From Croceibacterium_B sp035470785 (GTDB taxonomy: Bacteria; Pseudomonadota; Alphaproteobacteria; Sphingomonadales; Sphingomonadaceae), in contig DATIQN010000016.1 in NCBI GenBank assembly GCA_035470785.1, positions 52,903-116,902 on the forward strand: a stretch of DNA of 64,000 nucleotides. The letters run 5' to 3'. A program made the position numbers and the translations under genes. Below the pieces are notes generated by a model. It searched no databases and was not told where the DNA came from. It was given only the letters and a program-made list of their open reading frames with translations. Each line of letters begins with the position of its first letter. The stretch's first letter is position 1. Shown here piece by piece: positions 1-9,110 of the stretch.

Positions 1-55
1 TCCGCTTTCCGGGCGCGTTAATCGTTGCGCGGGAAACTAATGGAGAGGACGCCGA

Positions 56-1462
56 ATGACCGTAGCCGAAGCCGAGCCCGAACAACTCGACATCATCACG
101 GACCGCAATGATCGGGCCTTCCTCGGTCAGCCAAAAGGCCTCGGCTATCTCGCCGTGGTCGAGGGTTGCGAACGCTTCAGCTACTACTCGATGCAGACCC
201 TGCTGACCCTCTACATGGTCAACTACCTGCTGTTGCCTGCGCACTTCAACTCGGTGTGGGGCCTCGGCTGGGTCCAGCAGCACCTCGCCGGCGGCAAGAC
301 CGGCCAGCCGCTCGCCTCGGATATCTTCGGCAATTACACCGCGCTCGTCTACCTGACGCCGATTCTCGGCGGGATCATCGCCGACAAATGGCTCGGGCGG
401 CGCGGGGCGCTGGTCGCGGGGGCGCTGATCATGTCGCTCGGCCACTTCCTAATGGCGATCCAGCCGGCGTTCCTGTTCGCGCTCGTCTGCCTGATCGTCG
501 GGGTCGGCCTGTTCAAGGGCAATATCGCCAGCCAGGTCGGCGAGCTCTACGGCCCGAATGACTTGCGCCGGGCGATGGCGTTCCAGATCTTCTACATCGC
601 CATCCAGGTCAGCGTGATCGTCGCACCGCTCATCTCGGGCACGCTCGGCGAGGACGTGGGTTGGCACTACGGCTTCGGCTGCGCCGGCGTGGTCATGGTC
701 CTTGGCCTACTGATCTACCTCAAGGCGAGGCCTCACCTGCCGGCCGACAAGCGCGACCTGCCGGTCGTGGCCAAGGCTGACAGGGTCAGCACTTTCGAGA
801 AAGGCGACGGCGCGCGTATTGCAGCCTTGATCCTGCTCGTTCCCGCCCTCGCGGTGTCGCTCCTGCCCAACCAGGAGATCTTCAACGCCTACCTCGTGTG
901 GGCCGACCAGCAGTTCGACCTGACGTTCTTCAGCATGAAAGTGCCGACCAGCTGGATGATCACGCTCGATTCGGCATTCAGCTTCGTCACCCTCGTCGGG
1001 ATCACCTGGTTCTGGAAATGGTGGGGTGACAAAGGCCGGTGGGAGCCGGACGAGCTCGGCAAGCTGATCATCGGCAGCCTGTTTACCATCGTCGGTGCGG
1101 TGTGCCTGTACATGGCGGCGATAACGCAGGGCTCGGGCAAGATCGGCTTGTTCTGGCCGGTCATGTTCCACTTCTTCAACTCGATGGGCTTTGGCCACGT
1201 GCTGCCGGTCAGCCTTGCGCTCGTTACCAAACTTGCCCCGCGCAAGCTGACCGCGACATCGGTCGGCATCTACTACCTGGCATTCTTCATCGCCAACAAG
1301 GTCGTTGGCGAAGTCGGCGGGTGGTATTCGACGATGCCGACACCGCAGTTCTGGCTCGTTCACGTCGGCGCGGCGGTTGTGGGGCTTGTGGCCTTCGTGC
1401 TGTTCAAGGTGTTCCTGTCGCACCGCTTCGACGACAGTAGCCGCGCGGAGGCGGTGGCCTAA
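56..1462 (+). CDS. POT/PTR-family proton-dependent oligopeptide transporter
   Basis: This 468-residue multipass inner-membrane protein has the family signature ExxERFxYY near residues 36-44 (EGCERFSYY), followed by a long hydrophobic series typical of major facilitator proteins. The family imports di- and tripeptides with protons. A GGAGAGGA ribosome site lies just before the ATG. The length fits bacterial POT transporters of roughly 450-500 residues. The gene stands alone, and substrate range cannot be read from sequence. Confidence 0.9.
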   Translation: MTVAEAEPEQLDIITDRNDRAFLGQPKGLGYLAVVEGCERFSYYSMQTLLTLYMVNYLLLPAHFNSVWGLGWVQQHLAGGKTGQPLASDIFGNYTALVYLTPILGGIIADKWLGRRGALVAGALIMSLGHFLMAIQPAFLFALVCLIVGVGLFKGNIASQVGELYGPNDLRRAMAFQIFYIAIQVSVIVAPLISGTLGEDVGWHYGFGCAGVVMVLGLLIYLKARPHLPADKRDLPVVAKADRVSTFEKGDGARIAALILLVPALAVSLLPNQEIFNAYLVWADQQFDLTFFSMKVPTSWMITLDSAFSFVTLVGITWFWKWWGDKGRWEPDELGKLIIGSLFTIVGAVCLYMAAITQGSGKIGLFWPVMFHFFNSMGFGHVLPVSLALVTKLAPRKLTATSVGIYYLAFFIANKVVGEVGGWYSTMPTPQFWLVHVGAAVVGLVAFVLFKVFLSHRFDDSSRAEAVA

Positions 1463-1896
1463 CGAACTCTCGGCAGGGTGACACAAGTGGCAGGGTACTA
1501 CCCTGCCGATATCTATCTAACCTTTTATAATTAGATCGTATGTTTCCGAATCTTAAGGGCGACAGATTCTGGGGATTCGCGGGAAAAACTGTCGGATGGG
1601 TGTCGCGATGCTCCCGGAACTTGCCTCGGGTGCGTACTGGCGGCCAAACGATGAGAAAAAGCGCCGCGATGATGAATCGGCGAGGCGCTGTAGGAAACCC
1701 AAAACCGACTTCGTTTTCCAATAAACGTCAGGCGATCCCCGCAATGCCGGTTGCCTCGGTAGCGATTGAGATGGAACCTCTGCGTGGCAGTCCTGTACGG
1801 CGCGCGGGCCAAGCCTTGCCCGATTGACGTGGGCATGACGCGGTCTATCCCGGAGTCATCGCGCTGAACGGCGGTCGGGGCACAGGGGGCGCAAGG
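1463..1896. other. Intergenic stretch without a convincing gene
   Basis: These 434 bases hold an inverted repeat at 1489-1507 and a perfect TATAAT hexamer at 1526-1531 without a good -35 partner. Reading frames here lack a ribosome site and protein-like composition. I see no gene. Confidence 0.5.
1489..1507. promoter_or_regulatory. Perfect inverted repeat, possible operator or weak terminator
   Basis: GGCAGGGTA and TACCCTGCC flank a single central base, 27 bases after the transporter stop codon. A further half-site GGCAGGGT lies at 1472-1479. No T-run follows, so an intrinsic terminator is unlikely and a protein-binding site is possible. The factor is unknown. Confidence 0.35.
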
Positions 1897-2346
1897 ATGA
1901 CCATTGCATTGTTCATCGCCGCCGCAGCCGCTGCAGCGCAACCATCGCCGGACGCCATGGACTATGCCCGGCAGGTGGCTTCCCACGGTGTCCTTGTCGA
2001 AATCGCCCGGCTGCAGACCCGCAGCGAGGTCGAGGGAATGATCAAGGATCATCCCGAGCTGACCGAGACCGAGCGTGGCCGGCTGCGGACACTGGGGGAG
2101 GAAAAGGCCCAGTCCCTCGTCGACTCAGCGATCGAGGCCGAAGCCAGGGCACTGGCAACGGAACTCAGCGTCGACGATCTTCGCGCGCTGGCAGCTTTCG
2201 CTACCAGCCCGGCGGCCGAACATCAGCGCGCGGCGCTGCCGAAAGTCATGGCCTCGACCGTCGGCTCGCTCGGCAAGGTCGACTATTCGGGTGGCGTGCG
2301 CGCGGCGTTCTGCGCCGAAACCGGCAAGCTGTGTGACAAGAATTGA
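1897..2346 (+). CDS. Small exported protein, DUF2059-like
   Basis: The 149-residue product begins with a short hydrophobic alanine-rich leader and is otherwise helical and charged. The segment around residues 85-115 (SVDDLRALAAFATSPAAEHQ) resembles the DUF2059 pattern in which a protein segment is followed by F-x-x-S-P-x-G/A. Two cysteines sit near the C-terminus (CAETGKLC). It is probably periplasmic with unknown function. It is separate from the convergent decarboxylase by only 15 bases. Confidence 0.55.
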   Translation: MTIALFIAAAAAAAQPSPDAMDYARQVASHGVLVEIARLQTRSEVEGMIKDHPELTETERGRLRTLGEEKAQSLVDSAIEAEARALATELSVDDLRALAAFATSPAAEHQRAALPKVMASTVGSLGKVDYSGGVRAAFCAETGKLCDKN

Positions 2347-2361
2347 ATCGGCTCGCGCGGC

Positions 2362-3564
2362 TCAGCGCAGCGTGACGACGTTGTCGCTTACGCGCTTGTC
2401 GGCGCGGCCGGTGTAGAGGCTCGCCATCGGCTCATCGGTCACAGTCGCCGCGATCGCTTCGCCGAAGCCGTTGAAGCCGGTCTTCATCGCCGCTCCGTAG
2501 GCACCGATCATGCCGATCTCGATGTAGTCGCCTGCCTGGATGTCGGCGGGCAGCATGAAGGGGCCCTTCATGAAGTCGCCGTCGTCGCACGTCGGGCCGT
2601 AGAACGAGAATTCCGCGAACGGCTGGGCCAGGTCGTCCTCGAGCGTGCGCACCGGAAAGCGCCAGCCGAGGTGCGCTGCGTCGAACAGCGCGCCGTAGGA
2701 ACCGTCGTTGATGTACAGCTCATCGCCGCGGCGCTTCTCGACCTTGACGATCAGGCTCGAATACTCGGCGCAGAGCGCCCGGCCCGGCTCGCACCACAGC
2801 TCGGCCGAGTACGAGATCGGCAGCGCCTCGAAATGGCGCGCGATCAGGGCGAAGAAGTCCTCGATCGGCGGCGGCTCCATCCCCGGGTAAGTGCTCGGGA
2901 ATCCACCGCCGACATCGACGATATCGACCGTCACTGCCGCTTCGGCGATTGCGGCGCGGACGCGCTCGAGCGCCTGGACATAGGCGAACGGCGTCATCGC
3001 CTGGCTGCCGACATGGAAGGCGATGCCGAGCGCGTCGCAATGCTGGCGCGTGGCCTGCAGCAAGGGCGCGGCATCGGTGAGGTCTACGCCGAACTTCGAG
3101 GCGAGCGAATACTCGGCGTATTCGGACGAGACCCGCAGGCGAACCAGCAGGTTGAGGTCGCTCGCGGCGGTGCCGTCTTCAGCGGCGGTCGCGGCGACGA
3201 TCTTGGCCAGTTCCTCGTGCGAATCGAGGCTGAAGGTGCGCACGCCATGCTGGTGATAAGCTTCGGCGACGGCCTTGGGTGTCTTGACCGGATGCATGAA
3301 GCACAGCGTCGCCTTAGGCAGCAGCGAATGGACCAGGCGCACCTCGGCGATCGAGGCGACGTCGAAATGGGTTATCCCTGAGTCCGACAGGATCTGCAGC
3401 AGGTCGGGCGATGGATTCGCCTTCACCGCATACATCGACTTGCCCGGAAACTTCTCGGCAAAGAAGCGGGCGGCGCGCGCAGCAGCGTGCGGGCGATTGA
3501 GAATAACCGGCTGATCCGGCGCGAAGGCGCGGACTACAGACGGTGCGTCGGGATAGATGTGCAA
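2362..3564 (-). CDS. Type III PLP-dependent ornithine/lysine decarboxylase-like enzyme
   Basis: This 400-residue alanine-racemase-fold decarboxylase carries the PLP lysine in YAVKANPSP (K48), a glycine-rich phosphate site (VDVGGGFP) and the C-terminal CxxD-type motif (TCDDGDF) that supplies substrate-binding residues in eukaryotic-type ODC. It likely makes putrescine or cadaverine. The start is TTG, since an in-frame stop lies shortly upstream and no ATG precedes the conserved region. A deoxyhypusine-synthase-like gene lies just upstream on the same strand, which points to homospermidine or related polyamine synthesis. Ornithine versus lysine specificity is not resolved. Confidence 0.85.
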   Translation of the reverse strand: MHIYPDAPSVVRAFAPDQPVILNRPHAAARAARFFAEKFPGKSMYAVKANPSPDLLQILSDSGITHFDVASIAEVRLVHSLLPKATLCFMHPVKTPKAVAEAYHQHGVRTFSLDSHEELAKIVAATAAEDGTAASDLNLLVRLRVSSEYAEYSLASKFGVDLTDAAPLLQATRQHCDALGIAFHVGSQAMTPFAYVQALERVRAAIAEAAVTVDIVDVGGGFPSTYPGMEPPPIEDFFALIARHFEALPISYSAELWCEPGRALCAEYSSLIVKVEKRRGDELYINDGSYGALFDAAHLGWRFPVRTLEDDLAQPFAEFSFYGPTCDDGDFMKGPFMLPADIQAGDYIEIGMIGAYGAAMKTGFNGFGEAIAATVTDEPMASLYTGRADKRVSDNVVTLR

Positions 3565-3640
3565 CTCAAGGGACCCCCAAACTGTCGTTTACGGTAAGCT
3601 GCCTTGCGGTTTGGAAGTCCCCATGGGGCAGCGAGGGGCG

Positions 3641-3668
3641 CATATATTCCGCTTGCGTCGAACTGCAA
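3641..3668 (-). promoter_or_regulatory. Candidate sigma-70-type promoter for the decarboxylase
   Basis: On the minus strand TTGCAG (3668-3663) and TATATG (3646-3641) are separated by 16 bases, about 75 bases before the TTG start. This would give the decarboxylase its own transcript in addition to any read-through from the upstream synthase gene. Inferred from hexamers only. Confidence 0.35.
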
Positions 3669-3727
3669 GAAAAAATGCGCGAAACGTGGGTCGTTACGGG
3701 TGAGCTGAGTGGACGTACCGTTTCGCC

Positions 3728-3767
3728 GATCCTTCCCATTCTGCCGCAGGCCAAAATGGGGAGGATC
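3728..3767 (-). promoter_or_regulatory. Long imperfect hairpin between polyamine genes
   Basis: Arms of about 18 bases (GATCCTTCCCATTCTGCC and the near-complement of it) flank a short GCA loop only 8 bases after the synthase stop codon. No U-run follows in the direction of transcription, so it may stabilise the upstream mRNA or attenuate rather than act as an intrinsic terminator. Confidence 0.45.
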
Positions 3768-3775
3768 TCGAGCTA

Positions 3776-4828
3776 CTAGGCGAACAGCTTCGCCCAGCGG
3801 CGCGGCGTGCGCGTCTTCCACGCTTCGCGGTGGTAGGCGTCACTCGCCAGCAACGGCATCACGCTGCCGGCTTCGGCGAAGACCATCTGCTCGATGCCGG
3901 TGTTGACCTTGCCCCAGCTCGCGGCCTCCTGCAGCGTCGAGGACGAGCAGGCGCCGTCGCGCACGTCGGCAACGGTAATCTGCACCGCGTACTTGTGCAC
4001 CGCGACGTCCTCGTGGCCGAGGATCTCGGCGCAGACGACGGTGTCCTGGATGAAGTTCTTGGGTACGCCGCCGCCGACCATCAGCAGGCCCGAATCGCCG
4101 CTCTTGACCTTGATGTCGGTCAGCTCGCGGAAATCGGCCACGGCGTCGATCATCAGGTGAGGCTTGCCCTCCTTCATCCGGTCGACCTGGTGCTTGACCA
4201 GGCCGAACCCGGCCGAGCTGTCGACGAATGCCGGGCAGAAGATCGGCACGTCGTGCTCGTAGGCGAGCTTGACGAGGCTGTTGTCCTTCTTGCCGTGCTC
4301 GACGAGAAACTTGCCCATCTCGCGGATGAACGCGCGACTGGAGTACGCTTTCGGCTCGAGCTCGTTGGCGATCTTGTTGATCGTGAAATCGCAGTCCTGC
4401 AGCTGCTCTTCGTCGATGTAGGTGTCGTAGATGCGGTCGATGTAGAGCGAGCGCAGCGTGTCGTCGTCAGGGATTTCAAGCGCTTGGTAGTGCTTGTGGC
4501 CAAGCCCTTCGAAGAAATCCATGTCGACGATCGTCGCTCCCGTGGCGACGATGCAGTCGACCATGTTCGAGCGGACGAGCTCGGCATAGAGGTCCATGCA
4601 GCCCGCGGCGCTGGTCGAGCCGGCGATGACCAGGAAGATCGTGCAGTCCTGGTCCTCGAGCATCTGATTGTAGATGCGGGTTGCGCGGGCGAGGTCGCGG
4701 CTGGTGAAGCTCATCTTGCCCATCGCGTCGATCAGCGGGCGGGCGTCGAACTTGCGGATGTCGATGTGCTCGACCGTGGTCGAGAGCAGCTCGGCCTTGC
4801 GCGTGTCGTTGATCTGGGTGTCGTTCAT
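3776..4828 (-). CDS. Deoxyhypusine synthase-like protein, probable homospermidine synthase
   Basis: The 350-residue protein matches the deoxyhypusine synthase fold. It has the NAD-site stretch VIAGSTSAAG (68-77), ATGATIVDMDF (95-105) and the C-terminal GGGVPKNF, whose K257 corresponds to the enamine-forming lysine. Bacteria lack eIF5A, and several bacterial relatives make sym-homospermidine or related aminobutylated polyamines, so that is the favoured role. The reading frame stays open far upstream, but the family-like N-terminus starts at the ATG at 4828 (MNDTQIND). It lies upstream of the PLP decarboxylase on the same strand. Confidence 0.82.
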   Translation of the reverse strand: MNDTQINDTRKAELLSTTVEHIDIRKFDARPLIDAMGKMSFTSRDLARATRIYNQMLEDQDCTIFLVIAGSTSAAGCMDLYAELVRSNMVDCIVATGATIVDMDFFEGLGHKHYQALEIPDDDTLRSLYIDRIYDTYIDEEQLQDCDFTINKIANELEPKAYSSRAFIREMGKFLVEHGKKDNSLVKLAYEHDVPIFCPAFVDSSAGFGLVKHQVDRMKEGKPHLMIDAVADFRELTDIKVKSGDSGLLMVGGGVPKNFIQDTVVCAEILGHEDVAVHKYAVQITVADVRDGACSSSTLQEAASWGKVNTGIEQMVFAEAGSVMPLLASDAYHREAWKTRTPRRWAKLFA

Positions 4829-4943
4829 GCTCGGATCCAATCTTCGGTAATCGGCAACGGGCGCTTTCGAGAGCGAGTTCCCGTGAAGGGCGCGCCCGTT
4901 AGACGCTGGAGGGCCGCGCGTAAATATGCCACGTGGCAAGGCT

Positions 4944-5924
4944 ATGACGGACCCCATAGCCATGCGAGCGCCAACGCGCGAGGGCGTGCTGCGCGCGGCC
5001 GAGAAAGTCGCCGCGCTGCTGCCGCCGACTCCGCTGCTGCCGGTGGAGATTGGTGGAGTGACCGTGTGGGCCAAGGCCGAGTGCCTGCAGCCCGTCGGAG
5101 CCTTCAAGATTCGCGGCGCGTGGCACCGGCTGACCGACCTTTCCGACCAGGAACGGGCGCGCGGCGTGGTCGGCGTGTCGAGCGGCAACCATGCGCAAGG
5201 AGTCGCCTGGGCCGCCCAGCGGCTTGGCATCAAGGCAACCATCGTAATGCCCAACGATGCGCCTGAGGTGAAGCTCGCGGGAACGCGCGCTCTCGGCGCT
5301 GAAGTCGTGCTTTACGACCGGCCGGGCGGCGAAGATCGCGACGAGGTGGCCGCACGGCTGGTTACCGGCCGCGGCGCGACGCTTGTCCATGCCTACGCCG
5401 ACCCGTGGGTCATCGAAGGCCAGGGCAGCAGCGGGATCGAAATTGCCGCGCAGATGACCGAGTGCTCGGGCGGACCACCGACGCGGATCGTCGCCCCCTG
5501 CGGCGGCGGCGGACTGACTGCGGGGCTCGCCCTCGCCTGCCTCGACGCCGAGATCGTGCCGGTCGAGCCCCAAGGCTGGGACGACGTCCGCCGCAGCCTC
5601 GAAGCCGGCGAGATCGTCGCCGTGGGCCCGAACCCGCCGCCGACGGCGTGCGACGCGCTCCAGACACTGGCGACGCGGCCGATAAACTTCGCGGTGCTGC
5701 GAGAACGCGTGCCCAAGGGTCTCGCCGTGTCCGAAGCCGAGGTTCGCGCCGCCCAGCGTTTCGCGTTCGCGAAGCTGCGGCTTGTCGTCGAGCCTGGCGG
5801 CGCTGTGGCACTGGCCGCAGCGCTTACCGGCAAGGTCCCCTTCGACGGCCGGACAGCGATCGTCCTCAGTGGCGGCAACGTCGATCCGGCCGCGTTCGCC
5901 CGGGTGATCGCCTCGGCCGATTGA
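4944..5924 (+). CDS. Threonine/serine dehydratase-like PLP enzyme
   Basis: This is a fold-type II PLP enzyme of 326 residues. GAFKIRGA carries the Schiff-base lysine (K55), SSGNHAQG is the substrate loop and CGGGGLTAG is the phosphate-binding glycine loop. No C-terminal ACT domain is present, so it is the short catabolic or racemase-like form. The ATG at 4944 is preferred over 4926 because CAAGGCT lies at good distance before it. It is divergent from the polyamine pair. Dehydratase versus racemase activity cannot be decided by eye. Confidence 0.82.
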   Translation: MTDPIAMRAPTREGVLRAAEKVAALLPPTPLLPVEIGGVTVWAKAECLQPVGAFKIRGAWHRLTDLSDQERARGVVGVSSGNHAQGVAWAAQRLGIKATIVMPNDAPEVKLAGTRALGAEVVLYDRPGGEDRDEVAARLVTGRGATLVHAYADPWVIEGQGSSGIEIAAQMTECSGGPPTRIVAPCGGGGLTAGLALACLDAEIVPVEPQGWDDVRRSLEAGEIVAVGPNPPPTACDALQTLATRPINFAVLRERVPKGLAVSEAEVRAAQRFAFAKLRLVVEPGGAVALAAALTGKVPFDGRTAIVLSGGNVDPAAFARVIASAD

Positions 5925-5977
5925 CACCTTGCCCGGCTGACCGCAGTCTCGTGGCGGGGCCGCGGGGGAGAACGAGC

Positions 5978-6406
5978 ATGATCGGAATGGACATCCTGCA
6001 GTCGGTCGTCGCGCTGGCGGCGTGGACCATGGTCATGTGGCTGTGGATGTACGCCACGCGCATCCCGGCGATGAGCGCGGCCAAGGTCGATCCCGACAGC
6101 ATCGTGCGCGATCCGGAGATGAAGCTCGACAAGCTCCTGCCGCCCGAAGTCCAATGGAAAGCGCACAACTACAACCACCTGCACGAAGCGCCGACTGTGT
6201 TCTACGCCATCGCCATCGTGCTCGCGATCATCGGCCAGGGCGACGGGTTCAACGCACGACTCGGCTGGGCCTATGTCGCCTTGCGAGTAATTCATTCGCT
6301 GGTCCAGGCGACGATCAACAAGGTCGTCGTGCGCTTCGTACTATTCGTCCTGTCGAGCCTGGTGCTGATCGCCCTGATCGTCCGCGCGGCGATCGCCCTC
6401 TTCTAG
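5978..6406 (+). CDS. MAPEG-family membrane protein
   Basis: The 142-residue protein has four predicted membrane helices and a polar segment (VQWKAHNYNHLHEAP) characteristic of bacterial MAPEG proteins, relatives of microsomal glutathione transferases. A CGGGGGAG ribosome site precedes the ATG. It follows the dehydratase by 53 bases and may be co-transcribed. Its biochemical activity is unknown. Confidence 0.75.
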   Translation: MIGMDILQSVVALAAWTMVMWLWMYATRIPAMSAAKVDPDSIVRDPEMKLDKLLPPEVQWKAHNYNHLHEAPTVFYAIAIVLAIIGQGDGFNARLGWAYVALRVIHSLVQATINKVVVRFVLFVLSSLVLIALIVRAAIALF

Positions 6407-6557
6407 GGACCAATCCCTGGGCGGGTTTAGCGCCACCGGCAAGACGCGCGCGCTATCCCGGCTCCCATCATTCGCCGCGAGGGACCTGGCCGTGCATTCA
6501 TCTAGATTATCGATTCGAACGGAAGGCTCGCCCAACGCGCCTCAGCGCCCGCTCGCC

Positions 6558-8999
6558 TCAGTAACGGTAGCCCACCTTCAGGCCGAACTGCTGTGGCTTG
6601 ACCGGGTAGCTGCGGGCGTAGGCCCCGCAGATCGTCGGGACGCACACCGTGTTGAGGCTCAGGATGCCGCGCTTGTCGAAGGCATTCTCGACGAAGAGGC
6701 TCCAGTCCCACTTGCCCATGTTCGCGCCCAGCGAGAAGTCCGCGGTCGTGAACCCCTTGGTCGAACCGAGCAGGCCGGCTTCGTAATCGGTCAGGTAGGA
6801 TCGCGTGCCCGACTGGGTGTTGACGACGCCCTGGACAAAGGCGCGCGCCGATCCGACGTCGAAGCCATAGCGCGCGGTCATGCTGCCCTTGAACTTCGGC
6901 TGGACGGGCAACCGCGTCCCGACCGGGGCGTCAATGCCGCCGCCGGGGTTCTGCGCATCCGGCGCGCAGACGGGATTGCCGGTGGCGCCGATGTGGCAGA
7001 AAGGTTGGGTAAGCTTGGCGTCGATGTAGGTCGCGGTGCCCGAGAGGTTGAAGCCGCCCAGGTGCAGGTTGAAATCGCCCTCGACGCCTTTGATCCGCGC
7101 GCTGCCGGCGTTGTAGGTACTGATGACCCCCACCGAGCCGGCGGATGCCAAACCGTATTGCAGGTCTTTCCAGTTTTCGATGAACGCGGCCATGTTGATC
7201 GTCAGCCGGTGATCGAGCCACTGGGTCTTCACCCCGACTTCGTAGTTGTCGAGCGTGTCCGACTTGTAAGGATTGACGCCGACGCGACGGTTGATGCCGC
7301 CGGGCCGGAAACCCGTCGAGTATGTCGCATAGACCATCGCGTCGGGGTTGACCTTCCAGGTCAGGTTGACCTTGTGGGTCTCGCCCGTTTCGCTGACCGT
7401 CTTGTCGAACAGCAGGCATGGCTGAACCGATGAACTGGGGGGACAGGTTGTTGAGTCGGCGGCTGTGCCAGCCAGTCCGGAGAAGCCGCTGAGCGAGTTC
7501 CGGGTCTTGAACACGCGAATGCCGCCGTTGAGCGTCAGGTTCTCGAGAATGTCATACGAAGCATCGACGAAGCCCGCGTAATCCCGGTCGATGCGATTGA
7601 CCCGGGTGCAGAAGATGTCGTCGCCGCAAGTCGGCACGGCGAAGCCGCCAGGAATGCCGGCCAGGCCGGGAATGATGTAATCGGCGCTGATCTTGTCGGT
7701 CTGACGCTCCATGAAGAGCCCGGCGATTACCCTGAAGGGTGCCGCCGACGGTGACGAAACGCGCAGCTCGTTGCTGAATTTGGTGTACTTGTCGCGGCCC
7801 CGATAGGTCTGCGTCGGGTCGATGTTGGCGCCGCTCGCATCGAGGAAGCTGGCATAGGACGGAGCGGAAGCGTCGTAAGCGACCGTGTAGGCCGAATAGT
7901 CCTGCACCACATCGACATCCCGGCCGAAATAGCCGCCGGCGTAGGCGAGATCCCAGTTGCCTATCTTGCCGTGGATAGTCAGCGCGGCCTGGTACCATTC
8001 GTCGGTGCCATAATCGGGCGTGTAGTCCTGCACCTTCAGGTCGCCGACGGTCGGGTCGAACAGGTAGGTGCCGTGCGATTTCTGGTCCTGGTAGATAATG
8101 CTCGGCGTCACCGTCCAGTTGTCGTCGAGGTCGATGCCCAACGCGGCGCGTCCGCCGTAAGTCTCGGTGTCATTGAAGTTCTTTTTCACGAACGGCGCGT
8201 TGTTGACGGTGAAAGGCACCAGGTCGCCGTTGTTGTCAAAGACCTGGTAGGTCCGCGTGCCGGTGACGTTGCTGATGAACCCGCCGTCGCGTTCGTAAAA
8301 GCCCGACGCACGCAGGGCCACGCTCGAGCTCAGGGGCAGGTTGAAGAAGCCCTCGATCGTTCCACCCGAGGAATTGCTGCCCTTGGCGAAGGTCGTCCCG
8401 GTGACATCCATCCCGGCTTCGACTCTCCCGGGATCGGGCTTCTGGGTGATCAACCGCAACGTACCCGATAGCGAGCTCGCACCGTACAGAGTACCTTGCG
8501 GGCCGGAGAGGGCCTCCACCCGCTCCATGTCATAGACATGCAAGTCGGGCGCGCCGGCGATCGTCGTCAGCGGAACCTCGTCGACGTAGAGCGCGCTGGT
8601 CGGCTGGGGTCCGCTGTGGCTGCCGTTGGCGTTGGCGCCGCTCGACACGCCGCGGAAGTAGATCTGCGATTGCCCGGGGCCGAAGGACTGGAAGCTCACG
8701 CTAGGCAAGAGCTTGGCATAATCGTCGAACGACGCGACCTGATGTTCTTCGAGCTTGGCTGCGCCCAGCGCCTGGATGCTGATCGGGACGTCTTGCAGAT
8801 TCTCCGACCGCTTCTGCGCGGTGACGACGATCTCGTTGTCGGCGGCGGCCTTGTCAGTCGCTGCCTTGTCGGTAGCCGGCTTGTCGGTGGCGGGCTTGTC
8901 CGGACTCGCCGGAGTGGCCTGGGCCAGTGCCGCAGGGGCGCTCAAGGCTGATGTTGCGAGGAAGACGAATTTTGAAAAGCGTGCAAACGAAGTGCGCAT
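6558..8999 (-). CDS. TonB-dependent outer-membrane receptor
   Basis: The product of 813 residues has a signal peptide ending near AALAQA, then a low-complexity segment with repeated T/A-DKPA units, a TonB-box-like EIVVTAQKR and a plug domain (LQDVPISIQAL). A long beta-barrel follows, ending in the aromatic residue pattern VGYRY. It resembles the large sphingomonad receptors for plant- or xenobiotic-derived carbon compounds rather than a well-defined siderophore receptor. The ATG at 8999 is chosen because the signal peptide starts there; the open frame reaches 9080. It lies 111 bases downstream of a TPR-sulfotransferase gene on the same strand. Confidence 0.9.
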   Translation of the reverse strand: MRTSFARFSKFVFLATSALSAPAALAQATPASPDKPATDKPATDKAATDKAAADNEIVVTAQKRSENLQDVPISIQALGAAKLEEHQVASFDDYAKLLPSVSFQSFGPGQSQIYFRGVSSGANANGSHSGPQPTSALYVDEVPLTTIAGAPDLHVYDMERVEALSGPQGTLYGASSLSGTLRLITQKPDPGRVEAGMDVTGTTFAKGSNSSGGTIEGFFNLPLSSSVALRASGFYERDGGFISNVTGTRTYQVFDNNGDLVPFTVNNAPFVKKNFNDTETYGGRAALGIDLDDNWTVTPSIIYQDQKSHGTYLFDPTVGDLKVQDYTPDYGTDEWYQAALTIHGKIGNWDLAYAGGYFGRDVDVVQDYSAYTVAYDASAPSYASFLDASGANIDPTQTYRGRDKYTKFSNELRVSSPSAAPFRVIAGLFMERQTDKISADYIIPGLAGIPGGFAVPTCGDDIFCTRVNRIDRDYAGFVDASYDILENLTLNGGIRVFKTRNSLSGFSGLAGTAADSTTCPPSSSVQPCLLFDKTVSETGETHKVNLTWKVNPDAMVYATYSTGFRPGGINRRVGVNPYKSDTLDNYEVGVKTQWLDHRLTINMAAFIENWKDLQYGLASAGSVGVISTYNAGSARIKGVEGDFNLHLGGFNLSGTATYIDAKLTQPFCHIGATGNPVCAPDAQNPGGGIDAPVGTRLPVQPKFKGSMTARYGFDVGSARAFVQGVVNTQSGTRSYLTDYEAGLLGSTKGFTTADFSLGANMGKWDWSLFVENAFDKRGILSLNTVCVPTICGAYARSYPVKPQQFGLKVGYRY

Positions 9000-9110
9000 C
9001 TTGTCGAGCCCTATCCCGCGATCCCCAAGGCCGAAATTTATGCCGCAGCTGCGAGAAGCGTCAATTCGCTTTAGTTTCATTCGAAAGAATTGCCCCCTGG
9101 CGTGGCAAAT

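Noticed and set aside
3830..5266. Long open frame antisense to the DHS-like gene
   Set aside because: Composition is V/A/D-rich shadow type, and it runs opposite two well-supported genes.
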